This document shows, in pieces, positions 63,486 to 64,000 of a stretch of DNA of 64,000 nucleotides. How positions within the stretch are numbered: position 1 is the stretch's first letter; every line of letters begins with the position of its first letter. The notes beneath the pieces are model-generated. The model saw nothing but the letters and a program-made list of their open reading frames with translations, did no database searches and had not been told where the DNA came from. The translations under genes and the position numbers were made by a program. Origin of the DNA: Opisthorchis felineus (lineage: Eukaryota; Platyhelminthes; Trematoda; Opisthorchiida; Opisthorchiidae). The stretch spans positions 96,779 through 160,778 of the forward strand of contig SJOL01006404.1 in the NCBI GenBank assembly GCA_004794785.1, written 5' to 3'.

Positions 63486-63858
63486 CTGATCGATAGACGT
63501 GCCAGTGCAATCTCATGAGCTGCGGACGCGAATTCCAGTGCATGCATTGAACGTATAGTCAACCATTTACACAGGTTGCAACTGGGCAGTTGCGGCCTCG
63601 GAAGGCATGGAAATGCGTTTACTGAGTCCGTAAACCTCTTGGTTCATCTTACTTTGACGGAGATGCTCGTTCATTTCGTTCCGCAATCATTTCACTATCG
63701 CAACGGAACACCTTTTTTCATGTTCAGACATGCTATAAATGACGCTGAAGTACGTTTTTGTGTGACTCGGATTCACAGTAGCTTGAGAAGGGTTAATAAA
63801 AGGATTTTAATCAAACGTATGGTTGCCCACTTCGAACGACTGTTTCTTTTGGCCTCAC
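63486..63858 (+). repeat. Unidentified coding-like repeat, inverted copy 2
   Basis: Reverse-complement partner of 57255-57631, about 5.9 kb away. Shared landmarks include GATCGATAGACGTGCCAGTG, GGCATGGAAATGCGTTTACT and the FFMF and CDSD coding blocks. This copy has more frame breaks than copy 1. Sequence beyond 63858 does not match. Confidence 0.72.
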
Positions 63859-64000
63859 ATCTTTATATGAAATCTAGATACATGTTTGCATGTATCTATC
63901 GTCCGCAGAATACATTTCACTTGGTTCCGTACGTGCCTCATGTAACAGCTCATTTCGTTGTTAATCCGTCGTCTTTTGATTTGCTATTTTTCAGCGATGA

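Overview
The window looks like nuclear DNA of a parasitic flatworm, most likely a digenean fluke. Three things point there: (i) coding sequence survives only as short pieces bounded by GT-AG splice sites and separated by multi-kilobase introns; (ii) the introns and gaps are full of decayed retroelements of kinds common in flukes (an RTE-type LINE, a Penelope-like element with a GIY-YIG nuclease, a Ty3/gypsy pol); (iii) base composition is moderately AT-rich, less so than in schistosomes. The organism is inferred from family resemblance, not proven. I see no bacterial operons, phage, CRISPR arrays or rRNA, and no convincing tRNA.

The main content is two tandem, same-strand paralogous genes. 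Gene A (13978-23153, +) is modelled as four exons with compatible phases and about 242 residues. Gene B (28230-50674, +) is modelled as six exons with compatible phases and about 536 residues. Both end in the same roughly 80-residue C-terminal domain, with the core PILLKLER.[IL]GPGWR[LV]D and an [ST]IWRQ..P.F terminus. In both, the terminal exon is entered through a phase-2 intron. Upstream exons in both genes carry variants of a short motif, roughly P-x-x-[IVL]-[TV] followed by an aromatic or aliphatic stretch. Gene B also has a Lys/Ser/Thr/Pro-rich N terminus and a 191-codon exon made of imperfect Pro/Leu/Lys repeats. I do not recognise the family and assign no function.

Layout: 1-1236 nothing assignable; 1237-1525 possible terminal exon of an upstream gene with a poly(A) signal; 4720-6135 decayed RTE-type LINE; 7164-8640 decayed Penelope-like element; 8641-13977 nothing firm; 13978-23153 gene A; 23361-23820 long minus-strand open frame; 27718-27864 possible terminal exon of another plus-strand gene; 28230-50674 gene B, with LINE endonuclease remnants in its large introns; 53010-54010 decayed Ty3/gypsy pol; 57255-57631 and 63486-63858 an inverted pair of an unidentified coding-like repeat; 62208-62495 a minus-strand open frame. 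The rest is non-coding or too decayed to name. All mobile elements carry frameshifts and stops and look inactive.
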